64,000 bases of DNA from an uncultured Pelagibacteraceae bacterium (GTDB taxonomy: Bacteria; Pseudomonadota; Alphaproteobacteria; Pelagibacterales; Pelagibacteraceae). The notes beneath the pieces are model-generated. The model searched no databases. It was not told where the DNA came from and saw nothing but the letters and a program-made list of their open reading frames with translations. The stretch is taken from contig CACBXQ010000002.1 of the NCBI GenBank assembly GCA_902543245.1, positions 62,001-126,000 of the forward strand. Reading direction: 5' to 3'. Both the position numbers and the translations under genes were made by a program. This document shows, one piece after another, positions 17,131 to 25,374 of this stretch (position 1 is the stretch's first letter; each line of letters begins with the position of its first letter).

Positions 17131-17394
17131 TTACTCTACATTCAGACAGACAAATACAACAAACATTATCATTCCAATTATCAATATATGATTACCTAAA
17201 TCAAAAGCACCTATTTGTTGATTTTTTTTATCTATCATTTTTCTATGTAAGGGTAAATTATCATATGGATTAATTTTAATTTTTTCACCTTCTGCTTTGT
17301 CATTCTCTTCCTTAATCGAATAACCAAACCAAACAAAATAAATGAATAGAAAGAAAAAAATTAAAAACCCACCAAGTATTGTATATCCATCCAT
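17131..17394 (-). CDS. Small membrane protein in the cytochrome oxidase operon, unidentified
   Basis: 87 residues with two hydrophobic helices at the ends (about 6-26 and 68-85) and a polar middle containing NPYDNLPLHRKMIDKK. It lies between the subunit IV-like gene (7 bases) and ctaB (4 bases) on the same strand, so it is almost certainly cotranscribed with the oxidase. I do not recognise a family. Small accessory subunits or assembly factors are common in such operons, but none can be named from this sequence. Confidence 0.7.
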   Translation of the reverse strand: MDGYTILGGFLIFFFLFIYFVWFGYSIKEENDKAEGEKIKINPYDNLPLHRKMIDKKNQQIGAFDLGNHILIIGMIMFVVFVCLNVE

Positions 17395-17401
17395 AACTAA
17401 A

Positions 17402-17737
17402 TTAACCTACAAAAAAGTAAAAAATTCGTGAAAATAAAGTATATTGACCTTCAGCCACCATCAATGCAACAAAGCAAACTATTGCAGTCATTGGCCATAA
17501 TAATACATTTACAAGTGCATATCTTTCCCAAAAAAGGTGCATAAAGAAGGCCATTATCAAACCAGCTTTTAAAAACATAAAGAACAAGATTAAAGACCAT
17601 CTCAACATTCCTTGAAAATTATACCAATCAACCATGTAAGAAAAAAAACTTAGTACAAACAATAAGCCCCATATCCAGAGATATATTCCAATCTTATGAG
17701 TTGACTCTTGTTGTTCTGTTTTTTTTGTTTCGTCCAT
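17402..17737 (-). CDS. Cytochrome c oxidase subunit IV-like protein
   Basis: 111 residues with three predicted membrane helices (YLWIWGLLFVLSFFSYMV, LILFFMFLKAGLIMAFFMHL, VLLWPMTAIVCFVALMVAEG) after a short charged N-terminus. The FLKAGLIMAFFMHL segment is typical of the prokaryotic cytochrome c oxidase subunit IV family (CyoD/CtaF type). It follows subunit III by nine bases. The role is a small structural or assembly subunit of the oxidase. Confidence 0.82.
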   Translation of the reverse strand: MDETKKTEQQESTHKIGIYLWIWGLLFVLSFFSYMVDWYNFQGMLRWSLILFFMFLKAGLIMAFFMHLFWERYALVNVLLWPMTAIVCFVALMVAEGQYTLFSRIFYFFVG

Positions 17738-17746
17738 ATAATTAAA

Positions 17747-18460
17747 TTACCATAAATAAAAAAAAGCGAAAATAAAAACCCATACTAAATCAACAAAGTG
17801 CCAGTATAAACCTAAAATCTCAATTTCTACATAATCAGATCTCATAGTGGTAAACCAGCCTCGCTTGCCTTCACCATCGTAATGACCTGCAAATATTTTA
17901 TATGCATAAATAAACAAGAAAATTACACCTATTGATACGTGGAAGCCGTGAAATCCAGTAATCATAAAGAAAAATGATCCAAATTGTGCAGCACCAAAGG
18001 GATTGCCCCATGGTCTAACACCCTCATGTATAAGTTTTGACCATTCAAATACTTGCATTCCAACAAAAGTAAGGCCACCTATTGCTGTAGCTAAAACTAA
18101 CCATCCACACATTTTCTTATTTTTTTCGTAGCCGTATTTTACAGCTAGAGCCATTGTTCCACTGCTTGTTATAAGTACAAAAGTCATTATTGCTATTAGC
18201 AACAAAGGAACTGGCACACCACCAACATGTAATGCGAAAACCTCACTTGGAATAGGCCAATCTACTGGAGTAGATGCTCTGCCTTTCATGTAAGATATTA
18301 GAAAACAACTAAATACGAATGTATCACTCAATAAAAATATCCACATCATCGCTTTACCCCAGTGGACACCCTTAAACATTGTTTGATCTGAACCTGTGTC
18401 AGATGCCATTCCCTTAAACCCAGGTTTAAGTTCGAAGCCGTCTATTTTTGGATCAGACAT
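17747..18460 (-). CDS. ctaE: Cytochrome c oxidase subunit III
   Basis: 237 residues, seven helices predicted. Conserved blocks include HWGKAMMWIFLLSDTFVFSCF, where the acidic residue usual in subunit III is D, QVFEWSKLIHEG, FFFMITGFHGFHVSIGVIFL and the C-terminal YWHFVDLVWVFIFAFFYLW. This is the canonical subunit III end. Subunit III stabilises the oxidase and supports proton uptake into the D pathway. It sits 12 bases after ctaD. Confidence 0.95.
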   Translation of the reverse strand: MSDPKIDGFELKPGFKGMASDTGSDQTMFKGVHWGKAMMWIFLLSDTFVFSCFLISYMKGRASTPVDWPIPSEVFALHVGGVPVPLLLIAIMTFVLITSSGTMALAVKYGYEKNKKMCGWLVLATAIGGLTFVGMQVFEWSKLIHEGVRPWGNPFGAAQFGSFFFMITGFHGFHVSIGVIFLFIYAYKIFAGHYDGEGKRGWFTTMRSDYVEIEILGLYWHFVDLVWVFIFAFFYLW

Positions 18461-18472
18461 ATTTCTTAACTA

Positions 18473-20308
18473 TTAAGTTTTTTCTACCTCAGTATGAGCT
18501 ACTTCGCTTGGTGGTGTAGTTTGAGGTATATAGTCCTCTTTTGCTCCTGGCACACTATAGTCATACGCCCATCTGTGAACAACCGGTAATCTATCCCCAA
18601 AGTTTCCGTGTTCAGGTGGAACTGTTGATGTATGCCATTCTAAAGAGTTCGCCTGCCAAGGATTTTTTCCTGCTTTTTTTCCGTTTTTTAAAGTTTTTAT
18701 TACATTAAAAATTAAAATGAATTGAGCAGCACCAACTATAAACGCTGCTAAACTTATAAATTCATTCATACCAACCGCTGAAGTCATATATGGACTGTCA
18801 TACATTTCAAAATATCTTCTAGGCACTCCAATAAAGCCTAAGTAGTGCATTGGGAAGTATATTGAATAAGCTCCTAAGAAAGTTAACCAGAAATGCCACT
18901 TACCTAATTTTTCACTTAACAGTCTTCCTGATACCAGTGGAAACCAATGATATACTGCGCCCATGATAACCATAAGTGGAGCTATTCCCATTACCATATG
19001 AAAGTGAGCAACTACAAAGTAAGTATCAGACAATGGAACGTCTACAGTCACATTTCCTAGGAATATTCCTGTAATTCCTCCATTAACAAAAGTAACTATA
19101 AATCCAAGACACCATAACATAACTGTATTAATTCTAATGTTACCTCTCCAAAGAGTTAATATCCAGTTGTAGACTTTCATGGCTGTTGGTACTGCAATAA
19201 TTAGAGTTGTTGAAGCAAAGAAGAAACCAAACCAAGGGTTCATACCACTAACATACATGTGGTGTGCCCATACGAAGAAACTTAATGCACCAATTCCTAC
19301 AATTGCCCAAACCATCATTCTGTAGCCAAAAATATTTTTTCTAGCATGAACAGAAATTAGGTCAGAAACTATTCCAAAGGCTGGAAGTGCAACAATGTAA
19401 ACTTCAGGATGGCCAAAAAACCAAAATAAGTGTTGAAATAAAATAGGACTTCCTCCACCATACTCTAAAACTTCGCCAGCCTTTAAAATTGTTGGCATAA
19501 AAAAACTAGTTCCAAGAACCTTGTCTAAGGTCATCATTATAGAGCTCACTAAAAGAGCTGGAAATGCAAGCATTGCAAGTACTGTTGCTGTAAAAATTCC
19601 CCAGATCGTCAAAGGCATTCGCATTAAAGTCATTCCTCTAGTTCTTGCTTGTAAAATCGTGATTAAGTAATTTAATCCACCCATCGTAAAACCAATTACG
19701 AACAGAGATAACGAAATAAGCATTAGCAATATCCCTGCCCCTGAACCTGGAGTTCCCTCTAAAATTGCTTGGGGAGGATATAGCGTCCAACCTGAACCGG
19801 TCGGTCCGCCTGGCACAAAGAAACTTGCCATTAAAACCGCAACAGCTACAAAAAACATCCAAAAACTTAACATGTTTACATATGGAAATACCATATCTCT
19901 AGCACCAACCATTAAAGGAATTAAATAATTTCCAAAACCTCCAAGAAATAATGCTGTTAAGAAGTAAACTACCATTATCATTCCATGCATAGTTACGAAT
20001 TGATAATAATGTTCTGCGGTCATGAAACCAGCTAACCCTGGAAATCCTAACTGAAGACGCATTAACCATGAAAGAATTAACCCAACTACTCCTGTAAATA
20101 CTGCTGTTAAAAAATATTGTACACCGATAACTTTTGCATCTTGGCAAAAAACCCACTTTGTTAAAAAAGTATGACCATGATATAAATCTTGCTCTGGTAA
20201 CTCTGAAGGTCGCACATAATCCATATCCGGGTTTACACCAGCACTGCCTCCCATTACCTCTGAAGATTGAGCTTGTATTATTTTATTATCGTTATAATCG
20301 TCTGACAT
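18473..20308 (-). CDS. ctaD: Cytochrome c oxidase subunit I (aa3 type)
   Basis: 611 residues with twelve membrane helices. Ligands visible are the low-spin heme His in VTMHGMIMV, the Cu-B/active-site block FWFFGHPEVYIVALPAFG (with the D-pathway Glu in HPEVY and the cross-linking Tyr), the HHMYVSGM pair, and VVAHFHMVMG for heme a3 and heme a. The D-pathway entry block YLIPLMVGARDMVFPYVN is intact. This is an A-type proton-pumping oxidase catalysing O2 reduction at the inner membrane. The N-terminal 40 residues are a polar extension. The order ctaC-ctaD-ctaE is as usual; no ctaG/cox11 is nearby. Confidence 0.98.
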   Translation of the reverse strand: MSDDYNDNKIIQAQSSEVMGGSAGVNPDMDYVRPSELPEQDLYHGHTFLTKWVFCQDAKVIGVQYFLTAVFTGVVGLILSWLMRLQLGFPGLAGFMTAEHYYQFVTMHGMIMVVYFLTALFLGGFGNYLIPLMVGARDMVFPYVNMLSFWMFFVAVAVLMASFFVPGGPTGSGWTLYPPQAILEGTPGSGAGILLMLISLSLFVIGFTMGGLNYLITILQARTRGMTLMRMPLTIWGIFTATVLAMLAFPALLVSSIMMTLDKVLGTSFFMPTILKAGEVLEYGGGSPILFQHLFWFFGHPEVYIVALPAFGIVSDLISVHARKNIFGYRMMVWAIVGIGALSFFVWAHHMYVSGMNPWFGFFFASTTLIIAVPTAMKVYNWILTLWRGNIRINTVMLWCLGFIVTFVNGGITGIFLGNVTVDVPLSDTYFVVAHFHMVMGIAPLMVIMGAVYHWFPLVSGRLLSEKLGKWHFWLTFLGAYSIYFPMHYLGFIGVPRRYFEMYDSPYMTSAVGMNEFISLAAFIVGAAQFILIFNVIKTLKNGKKAGKNPWQANSLEWHTSTVPPEHGNFGDRLPVVHRWAYDYSVPGAKEDYIPQTTPPSEVAHTEVEKT

Positions 20309-20340
20309 TTTTTTTATTCCTTATTTTAATAGTTTATAAA

Positions 20341-21174
20341 TTATTTTTTTGCTAGTTTTTTTTCCTCATTTAATAAATTTTGTTTTGCAATATATTCTTG
20401 AAAAGTCTCTTGTTCGCTTTCCCAATTGCTATAATCTTGGTCATCTTGTACTATTACTCCACCTCTCATTGCATAATGACCTACCCCACAATATTCGGCA
20501 CACAAAACTTCATACTCTCCTACTTTATTCGGCTCAAACCAATAAAAAGTTACTGTCCCGGGTACAGCATCCATTTTGGATCTAAATTGTGGAACGTACC
20601 AGTTGTGAAGTACATCTACAGAACGTAAAAGAATTTTTACAGGCTTGTTATTTTGTAAATTTATTACATCACTTTGGACTAATATGTCGTCTTTCCCATA
20701 TGGATCATCTAAATTTATTCCAAAAGGATTTTCGTCGTTTATATTTACAACTTTTGTAGTTCCAAGTTTTCCATCTTTACCTGGAAGTCTGTACTGCCAA
20801 CCCCATTGCCAAGCCATAACATCAATATGAATTGCATTCTTAGGAACGTTTACATATTGATTCCAAATTATTAAACCTGGGGCTAGTAATGCAGCTACAC
20901 CTAATGTAGTTGCCCATGTTAAAATTTTTTCTAATTTTTTATCTTCTGGTTTGTATTCTGCCTTACGACCTTCTTTATAAGAAAATTTAAAAATGCAGTA
21001 ACACATGAATAAACATACCGCTACAAATACTCCTCCTCCAACCCAGAATGTCAGAGTAATAGTATCATCCATAGCTCCCCAATTCGATGCAATGTCAGTC
21101 CAATACCATGGAGTAAAAATATGGAATAAAACTGAACCAACAATGACTGCTAAAAATACTAAACCTACGATCAT
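20341..21174 (-). CDS. ctaC: Cytochrome c oxidase subunit II
   Basis: 277 residues. N-terminal membrane helices precede a periplasmic cupredoxin domain. The Cu-A site is intact: His in RSVDVLHNWYVPQF, then EVLCAEYCGVGHYAMRG with the two Cys, the Glu between them, His and Met. A conserved aromatic patch (MAWQWGWQYR) for cytochrome c electron entry is present. It takes electrons from cytochrome c and passes them to heme a. The start is at 21174 on another CATATG; the 89-base gap upstream holds the oxidase promoter, though no clean hexamers stand out. Confidence 0.97.
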   Translation of the reverse strand: MIVGLVFLAVIVGSVLFHIFTPWYWTDIASNWGAMDDTITLTFWVGGGVFVAVCLFMCYCIFKFSYKEGRKAEYKPEDKKLEKILTWATTLGVAALLAPGLIIWNQYVNVPKNAIHIDVMAWQWGWQYRLPGKDGKLGTTKVVNINDENPFGINLDDPYGKDDILVQSDVINLQNNKPVKILLRSVDVLHNWYVPQFRSKMDAVPGTVTFYWFEPNKVGEYEVLCAEYCGVGHYAMRGGVIVQDDQDYSNWESEQETFQEYIAKQNLLNEEKKLAKK

Positions 21175-21263
21175 ATGAAGAATATATAGATTAAAATCAT
21201 GATTATTACCTATGACAAAATGTCTTAAAACATAGAGAAAATATCAAATATAAACCATTTTAA

Positions 21264-21455
21264 ATGCTTGGAAAATTTGGAATATTAATAACGCTTCTAA
21301 TATTAGTTTTTGTTTTTTATTTAGTTATTTCATTTGGAGCCGGAAGATTCTCTAAAAACGAAAAGAATGAAAAAACAAAAAAATATTTAAGATCAGTAAA
21401 TATTTTGCTTATACTTGTAGCGGTAGTCGGATCTATTTTAGTTTTGTTTTTATAA
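21264..21455 (+). CDS. Small membrane protein (63 aa), unidentified
   Basis: 63 residues with two hydrophobic helices (about 6-26 and 46-62) separated by a basic, polar loop rich in KNEK. It lies alone on the plus strand between two minus-strand oxidase genes and ends six bases before the subunit III-like gene. I do not recognise it. The hydrophobic pattern and tight fit suggest a real gene; a role linked to respiration is only a guess from position. Confidence 0.55.
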   Translation: MLGKFGILITLLILVFVFYLVISFGAGRFSKNEKNEKTKKYLRSVNILLILVAVVGSILVLFL

Positions 21456-21461
21456 AAAATA

Positions 21462-22142
21462 TTAGGATATAAGATCGATACACCAAGCTATAACAGCATC
21501 ATTATAAACAAACATTATTGAAAAAAATACTAACCAAACAATAAATAAAAATAACCAATAAATTGAAAGTGCACTCACATTTCTTTTTTCATTTGGAAAA
21601 TCTTTTTCATCTAACTTTAAAATTCTAGAACTAACTTTTCCCCAAAAAAATAATCCTCCAAGCAGATGGATACCATGCAGAGCTGTAAAAAAATAAAAAG
21701 ATGAAAAGTATGTATTTGTAGAAACAAAATTACCACTATTCATTAACTGATACCAAAGCCATAATTGTAAAAATAAAAATAAATAACTTAACCCACCAAC
21801 TATGATTAAATTTTTTTTAATGTTACTAAAATTGTTTTTTCCAAAATCACTACTAATTTTATTAAAATAGAAAGTAACACAAACAAGAACAAAAGTATTA
21901 ATCCAAAGAAGATTTTGCTTCAATACGAAAGTAGTATCTTGTTCTGGCGGAAGTGAAACTAAATATCCTGTAAAAATTAAACTAAAGATTGCTGTGCTAA
22001 CTCCAAAAATTATAAACACAGCTGCCATTTGATTAGAAAGACTAAAAGCTTTACCCGAATGGGCACTGTCTACTCTTGACTGACCTTCTTCCCATGGTTT
22101 TTCCAAAAGTGTGCTAAATAATTTCTTTATGATTGAGTTCAT
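21462..22142 (-). CDS. Second heme-copper oxidase subunit III-like protein
   Basis: 226 residues, about five membrane helices. The block YFFTALHGIHLLGGLFFWG and the C-terminal LSIYWLFLFIVWLVFF match the subunit III family, but the protein differs clearly from ctaE and has a roughly 35-residue polar N-terminal arm (KPWEEGQSRVDS). It has no subunit I or II of its own here. It may be an alternative or accessory subunit III. It is divergent from the Sco gene across 35 bases. Confidence 0.75.
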   Translation of the reverse strand: MNSIIKKLFSTLLEKPWEEGQSRVDSAHSGKAFSLSNQMAAVFIIFGVSTAIFSLIFTGYLVSLPPEQDTTFVLKQNLLWINTFVLVCVTFYFNKISSDFGKNNFSNIKKNLIIVGGLSYLFLFLQLWLWYQLMNSGNFVSTNTYFSSFYFFTALHGIHLLGGLFFWGKVSSRILKLDEKDFPNEKRNVSALSIYWLFLFIVWLVFFSIMFVYNDAVIAWCIDLIS

Positions 22143-22177
22143 GATAACTATATAATTAATATATTTTATTTTACAAT

Positions 22178-22768
22178 ATGAAATTAAAAACCTCTATTTC
22201 TATTATAATTGGATGTTCAGTCATCTTTTTATTTATAATGCTTCCTATTTTTTTATCTATAGAAAAAAAAGAAGATTCTTATATTTCACAATTTCAAGGT
22301 TCAAACTTTTCATTGCTTGATGTGAATAATGAAATGATTACTGAAGAGTCTTTTAAAGGACCTATCACAGCAATTTTTTTTGGTTTTACAAATTGTCCTG
22401 ATGTTTGTCCGATGACACTGGGTAACTTGGATCAGGCAATTAATAATTTGAAAGACGACAATAAAGAAAAATTTAAAGTTTTTTTTGTAAGTATTGATCC
22501 TGATAGAGATACACCGGAAGTAATTAGAAATTATTTAGAAATTTTTGAAAATAAAATGTATGGCATAACAGGTGAACCAGAAAAAGTTTTTTTATTATCT
22601 CAATCTTGGGGTGTTTTATCTGAAAAAATATTTGATGAAGAGGGAAACTATTCAATTAATCATAGCTCATCAATTATTTTATTAAAAGATGGAAAATATT
22701 TAGATCGCATAAGTCATCATGCACAATATGAAGACATATTTAAAGCTTTAGAAAAACATTTAAGATAA
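22178..22768 (+). CDS. SCO1/SenC family copper chaperone
   Basis: 196 residues. An N-terminal membrane anchor (about 7-27) precedes a thioredoxin-fold domain. The copper ligands are C73 and C77 in FTNCPDVCPMT and H162 in INHSSSIILL, and the SIDPDRDTPEV block is also conserved. Sco proteins deliver copper to Cu-A of oxidase subunit II, encoded about 1 kb away, which fits the context. The 3-prime end overlaps the convergent rsmE gene by nine bases. Confidence 0.93.
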   Translation: MKLKTSISIIIGCSVIFLFIMLPIFLSIEKKEDSYISQFQGSNFSLLDVNNEMITEESFKGPITAIFFGFTNCPDVCPMTLGNLDQAINNLKDDNKEKFKVFFVSIDPDRDTPEVIRNYLEIFENKMYGITGEPEKVFLLSQSWGVLSEKIFDEEGNYSINHSSSIILLKDGKYLDRISHHAQYEDIFKALEKHLR

Positions 22769-23461
22769 AAATTTAAAACTGATTAATGAAAGCATAGAAA
22801 TAGCTGCCGTTTCTGATCTTAAAATATTTTCATTTATTTTAATTGGGGTAATATTTTTTTGATTTAATATCATACCTCTTTCATCTTCAGTAAAATCACC
22901 TTCTGGTCCTATCAAAACGCAAACTGGCTTTTCATCCTTAAAATCAAATTTTACGTTATTAGTGTTTAAGTCTCCAAAAATTATATTAGTATTTTTATTT
23001 TCTTTTAAAAAATTTTTAAACTTTGTTAGTTTTTCAATCTTTGGAATATCTAATCTGTTACTTTGCTCAGCTGCCTCTATAACAATCTTATTTATTCTTG
23101 ATAAATTAATTTTTCTTACAATAGTGCGCTCTGTTAAAATTGGAATTAATTTGGTTACACCTAACTCGGTTGCTTTTTGAATCATCAAATTCAAATAGTT
23201 TAATTTTATTGGAGCAAAAGCTAGCCAAATTTCTTTATTATTCTCATTTGATCTTATTTTTTTAATTACTAAAAAATCTACAGCTTGATCCTTGTAATTT
23301 TCTATTTTGGCTTCCCACTCTCCATTTTTATTAAACAGAGAAAAAGTCTGTCCTATGCTTACCCTCATAACCTTATAAATATAATGAGATTGAGATTTAT
23401 CTAATTTTGATGAAAAATTAATTGATAAACTTTTATCATAAAATAATCTAATATTATTCAT
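22760..23461 (-). CDS. rsmE: 16S rRNA (uracil1498-N3)-methyltransferase
   Basis: 233 residues, SPOUT superfamily. The knotted SAM site is visible in VCVLIGPEGDFTEDE and the C-terminal LRSETAAISML. The block LMIQKATELGVTKLIPILTERT is also characteristic of RsmE. It methylates U1498 of 16S rRNA in the 30S subunit. It is divergent from the HAD gene across 16 bases and convergent with the Sco gene, overlapping it by nine bases. Confidence 0.95.
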   Translation of the reverse strand: MNNIRLFYDKSLSINFSSKLDKSQSHYIYKVMRVSIGQTFSLFNKNGEWEAKIENYKDQAVDFLVIKKIRSNENNKEIWLAFAPIKLNYLNLMIQKATELGVTKLIPILTERTIVRKINLSRINKIVIEAAEQSNRLDIPKIEKLTKFKNFLKENKNTNIIFGDLNTNNVKFDFKDEKPVCVLIGPEGDFTEDERGMILNQKNITPIKINENILRSETAAISMLSLISFKFLS

Positions 23462-23477
23462 AAGGATAAATTAATTT

Positions 23478-24143
23478 ATGAAAAATATTAAAGCAATAAT
23501 ATTTGATGCTTACGGAACGTTATTTGATGTGAATTCAGCTGCTGAGAATTGTAAAGATAAAATTGGTGATAAATGGGAAGTGTTTTCAAATTATTGGAGG
23601 ACTACTCAATTAGAATATACTTGGCTTAGAAGTTTAATGAAAAAACACAAAGATTTTTGGCAAATAACAGAAGATAGTTTGGATAAATCAATGAAAAATT
23701 TTCGAATAAATCCTTCTATGAAAAATGAGCTCCTGGATCTTTACAAAAAACTCTCAACTTTTTCTGAGGTTAAAGAGGTTTTAACCGATCTAAAAAAAAA
23801 GGGATACAAATTAGCCATACTTTCAAATGGAACACCAAGTCTATTGAATGAATTAATTAAAAATAATAATTTAGAAAAAATTTTTGATGATCTTTTTTCA
23901 ATTGAAAAAGTTGGCATTTATAAACCAGATTCTAAAGTTTATGATATGCCAATACAAAAGTATGGAATTAAAAAAAATGAGGTTTTGTTTTTAAGTGCAA
24001 ACACTTGGGATGTTTCTGGTGGTGGAAACTATGGATATAACAGTGTTTGGGTAAATAGAAATAATAATACTTTTGATAATTTAGACTATTTGTTAAAAAA
24101 TGAAGTAAAAAGTCTAAAAGGTGTACTTGAAATTGTTAAATAG
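23478..24143 (+). CDS. Haloacid dehalogenase, type II (HAD superfamily)
   Basis: 221 residues. The HAD nucleophile is D10 in IIFDAYGTLFDV. Motif II is LAILSNGTPS, the motif III lysine is in KVGIYKPDSKVYD, and motif IV is SANTWDVSGGGNYG, close to the SxNxWDxxGA pattern of L-2-haloacid dehalogenases. WRTTQLEYTWLRSL also matches the type II substrate-binding region. It may hydrolyse short 2-haloacids; the substrate is not shown. It is followed by doxX (17 bases), then pirin and a quinone reductase, all on the plus strand. Confidence 0.82.
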   Translation: MKNIKAIIFDAYGTLFDVNSAAENCKDKIGDKWEVFSNYWRTTQLEYTWLRSLMKKHKDFWQITEDSLDKSMKNFRINPSMKNELLDLYKKLSTFSEVKEVLTDLKKKGYKLAILSNGTPSLLNELIKNNNLEKIFDDLFSIEKVGIYKPDSKVYDMPIQKYGIKKNEVLFLSANTWDVSGGGNYGYNSVWVNRNNNTFDNLDYLLKNEVKSLKGVLEIVK

Positions 24144-24160
24144 ATTTTTAAATTACTAAA

Positions 24161-24535
24161 ATGACAAATATTATTGATCTTTTAGCCAGAATTTCCATAT
24201 CATTGTTATTCTTAATTAATGGCTATTTCAAAATAGTAAATTACGATGGAACGATGGAGTGGATTGAAAGTTTTGGTTTGCCAGGTAGTTTAATTATTCC
24301 AGCAATTATTTTAGAAATTATAGCTCCAATGTTACTTATTGTTGGTTACAAAACTAAATTAGCAGCTGCAGCATTGGGTTTATTTTGTCTTGCAACAGCA
24401 ATTATATTCCATAACGATTTTGGAAATCAAACACAACTTACAGCTTTTCTAAAAAATATTGCCCTTATGGGTGGATTTTTATTTCTTTTTATGAATGGTG
24501 CAAAAGATTTTAGTTTAGATAAAAAATTGAACTAA
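24161..24535 (+). CDS. DoxX family membrane protein
   Basis: 124 residues with four membrane helices. The segments LLARISISLLFLINGYFKI, LIIPAIILEIIAPMLLIVG and LFLFMNGAKDFSLD fit the DoxX/DUF417-like family. Family members interact with quinones or redox partners; the precise role is open. The last base of its stop is the first base of the pirin ATG (TAATG), so it is coupled to pirin. Confidence 0.8.
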   Translation: MTNIIDLLARISISLLFLINGYFKIVNYDGTMEWIESFGLPGSLIIPAIILEIIAPMLLIVGYKTKLAAAALGLFCLATAIIFHNDFGNQTQLTAFLKNIALMGGFLFLFMNGAKDFSLDKKLN

Positions 24536-25371
24536 TGAATATTATAGAAATAGATAAAATAATTAATCCAACTCCAGCATCAGATGGGGCTGGTGTAAAA
24601 TTAAAAAGAAGCATCGGTGTTGAACCAAACTACTATGACCCTTTCTTAATGCTCGATGAATTTGGATCAGAAAATCCAGATGATTATATAGCTGGATTTC
24701 CACCTCATCCTCATAGAGGAATTGAAACTGTTACTTACATGCTCGAAGGTCATTTTGAACATAAAGATAGTATTGGCGGTCAAGGAAAGATGTCTCCTGG
24801 CGATGTTCAATGGATGAAAACAGGAAGTGGAATTATTCATTCTGAAATGCCTGCAATGAAAGAAGGTAAACTACAAGGGTTTCAGTTATGGATAAACATG
24901 CCTGCAAAGTTAAAAATGAATAAACCAGAATATATTTATATAGATGCTGCAAAAATGAGTGTGCATAAAGATAACAATAAACAGGTAAAGGTAATTGCAG
25001 GAAAATTTGAAAAAGCCGAAGGTCCAGTTAAAGGCCATAACGTTGAACCTATATATTTTGATGTTGAATTAAATAAAGACAAGGAGTTTAGTTTCAACTT
25101 ACCTTCAACACATAATTCATTTATCTATCTCATTTCAGGAGAAATTTATATTGGAGAAAAAAAACACAGTAAATTAATAGATAGTACTTTGATATTGCTT
25201 GATAAAGGTGAAATTTTAAAAGTAAGAGCTAGATCAAACTCAAAATTCTTGTTAATTTCAGGAAAGCCAATTAAAGAACAAATAGCTAGAGGTGGACCAT
25301 TTGTTATGAATACTAAAGAGGAAATTTCTCAAGCAGTTGAAGATTATCATGCAGGAAGATTTGTAAAATAA
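24535..25371 (+). CDS. Pirin family protein (bicupin)
   Basis: 278 residues. The metal-binding cupin block is intact: the HPHRGIETVTYMLEG segment supplies two His, and GSGIIHSEMP supplies the later His and Glu. A conserved ARGGPFVMNTKEEI motif marks the C-terminal domain. Some pirins are quercetin dioxygenases or modulate enzymes; no specific substrate is implied here. It lies one base into the doxX stop and three bases before the quinone oxidoreductase. Confidence 0.9.
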   Translation: MNIIEIDKIINPTPASDGAGVKLKRSIGVEPNYYDPFLMLDEFGSENPDDYIAGFPPHPHRGIETVTYMLEGHFEHKDSIGGQGKMSPGDVQWMKTGSGIIHSEMPAMKEGKLQGFQLWINMPAKLKMNKPEYIYIDAAKMSVHKDNNKQVKVIAGKFEKAEGPVKGHNVEPIYFDVELNKDKEFSFNLPSTHNSFIYLISGEIYIGEKKHSKLIDSTLILLDKGEILKVRARSNSKFLLISGKPIKEQIARGGPFVMNTKEEISQAVEDYHAGRFVK

Positions 25372-25374
25372 ATA

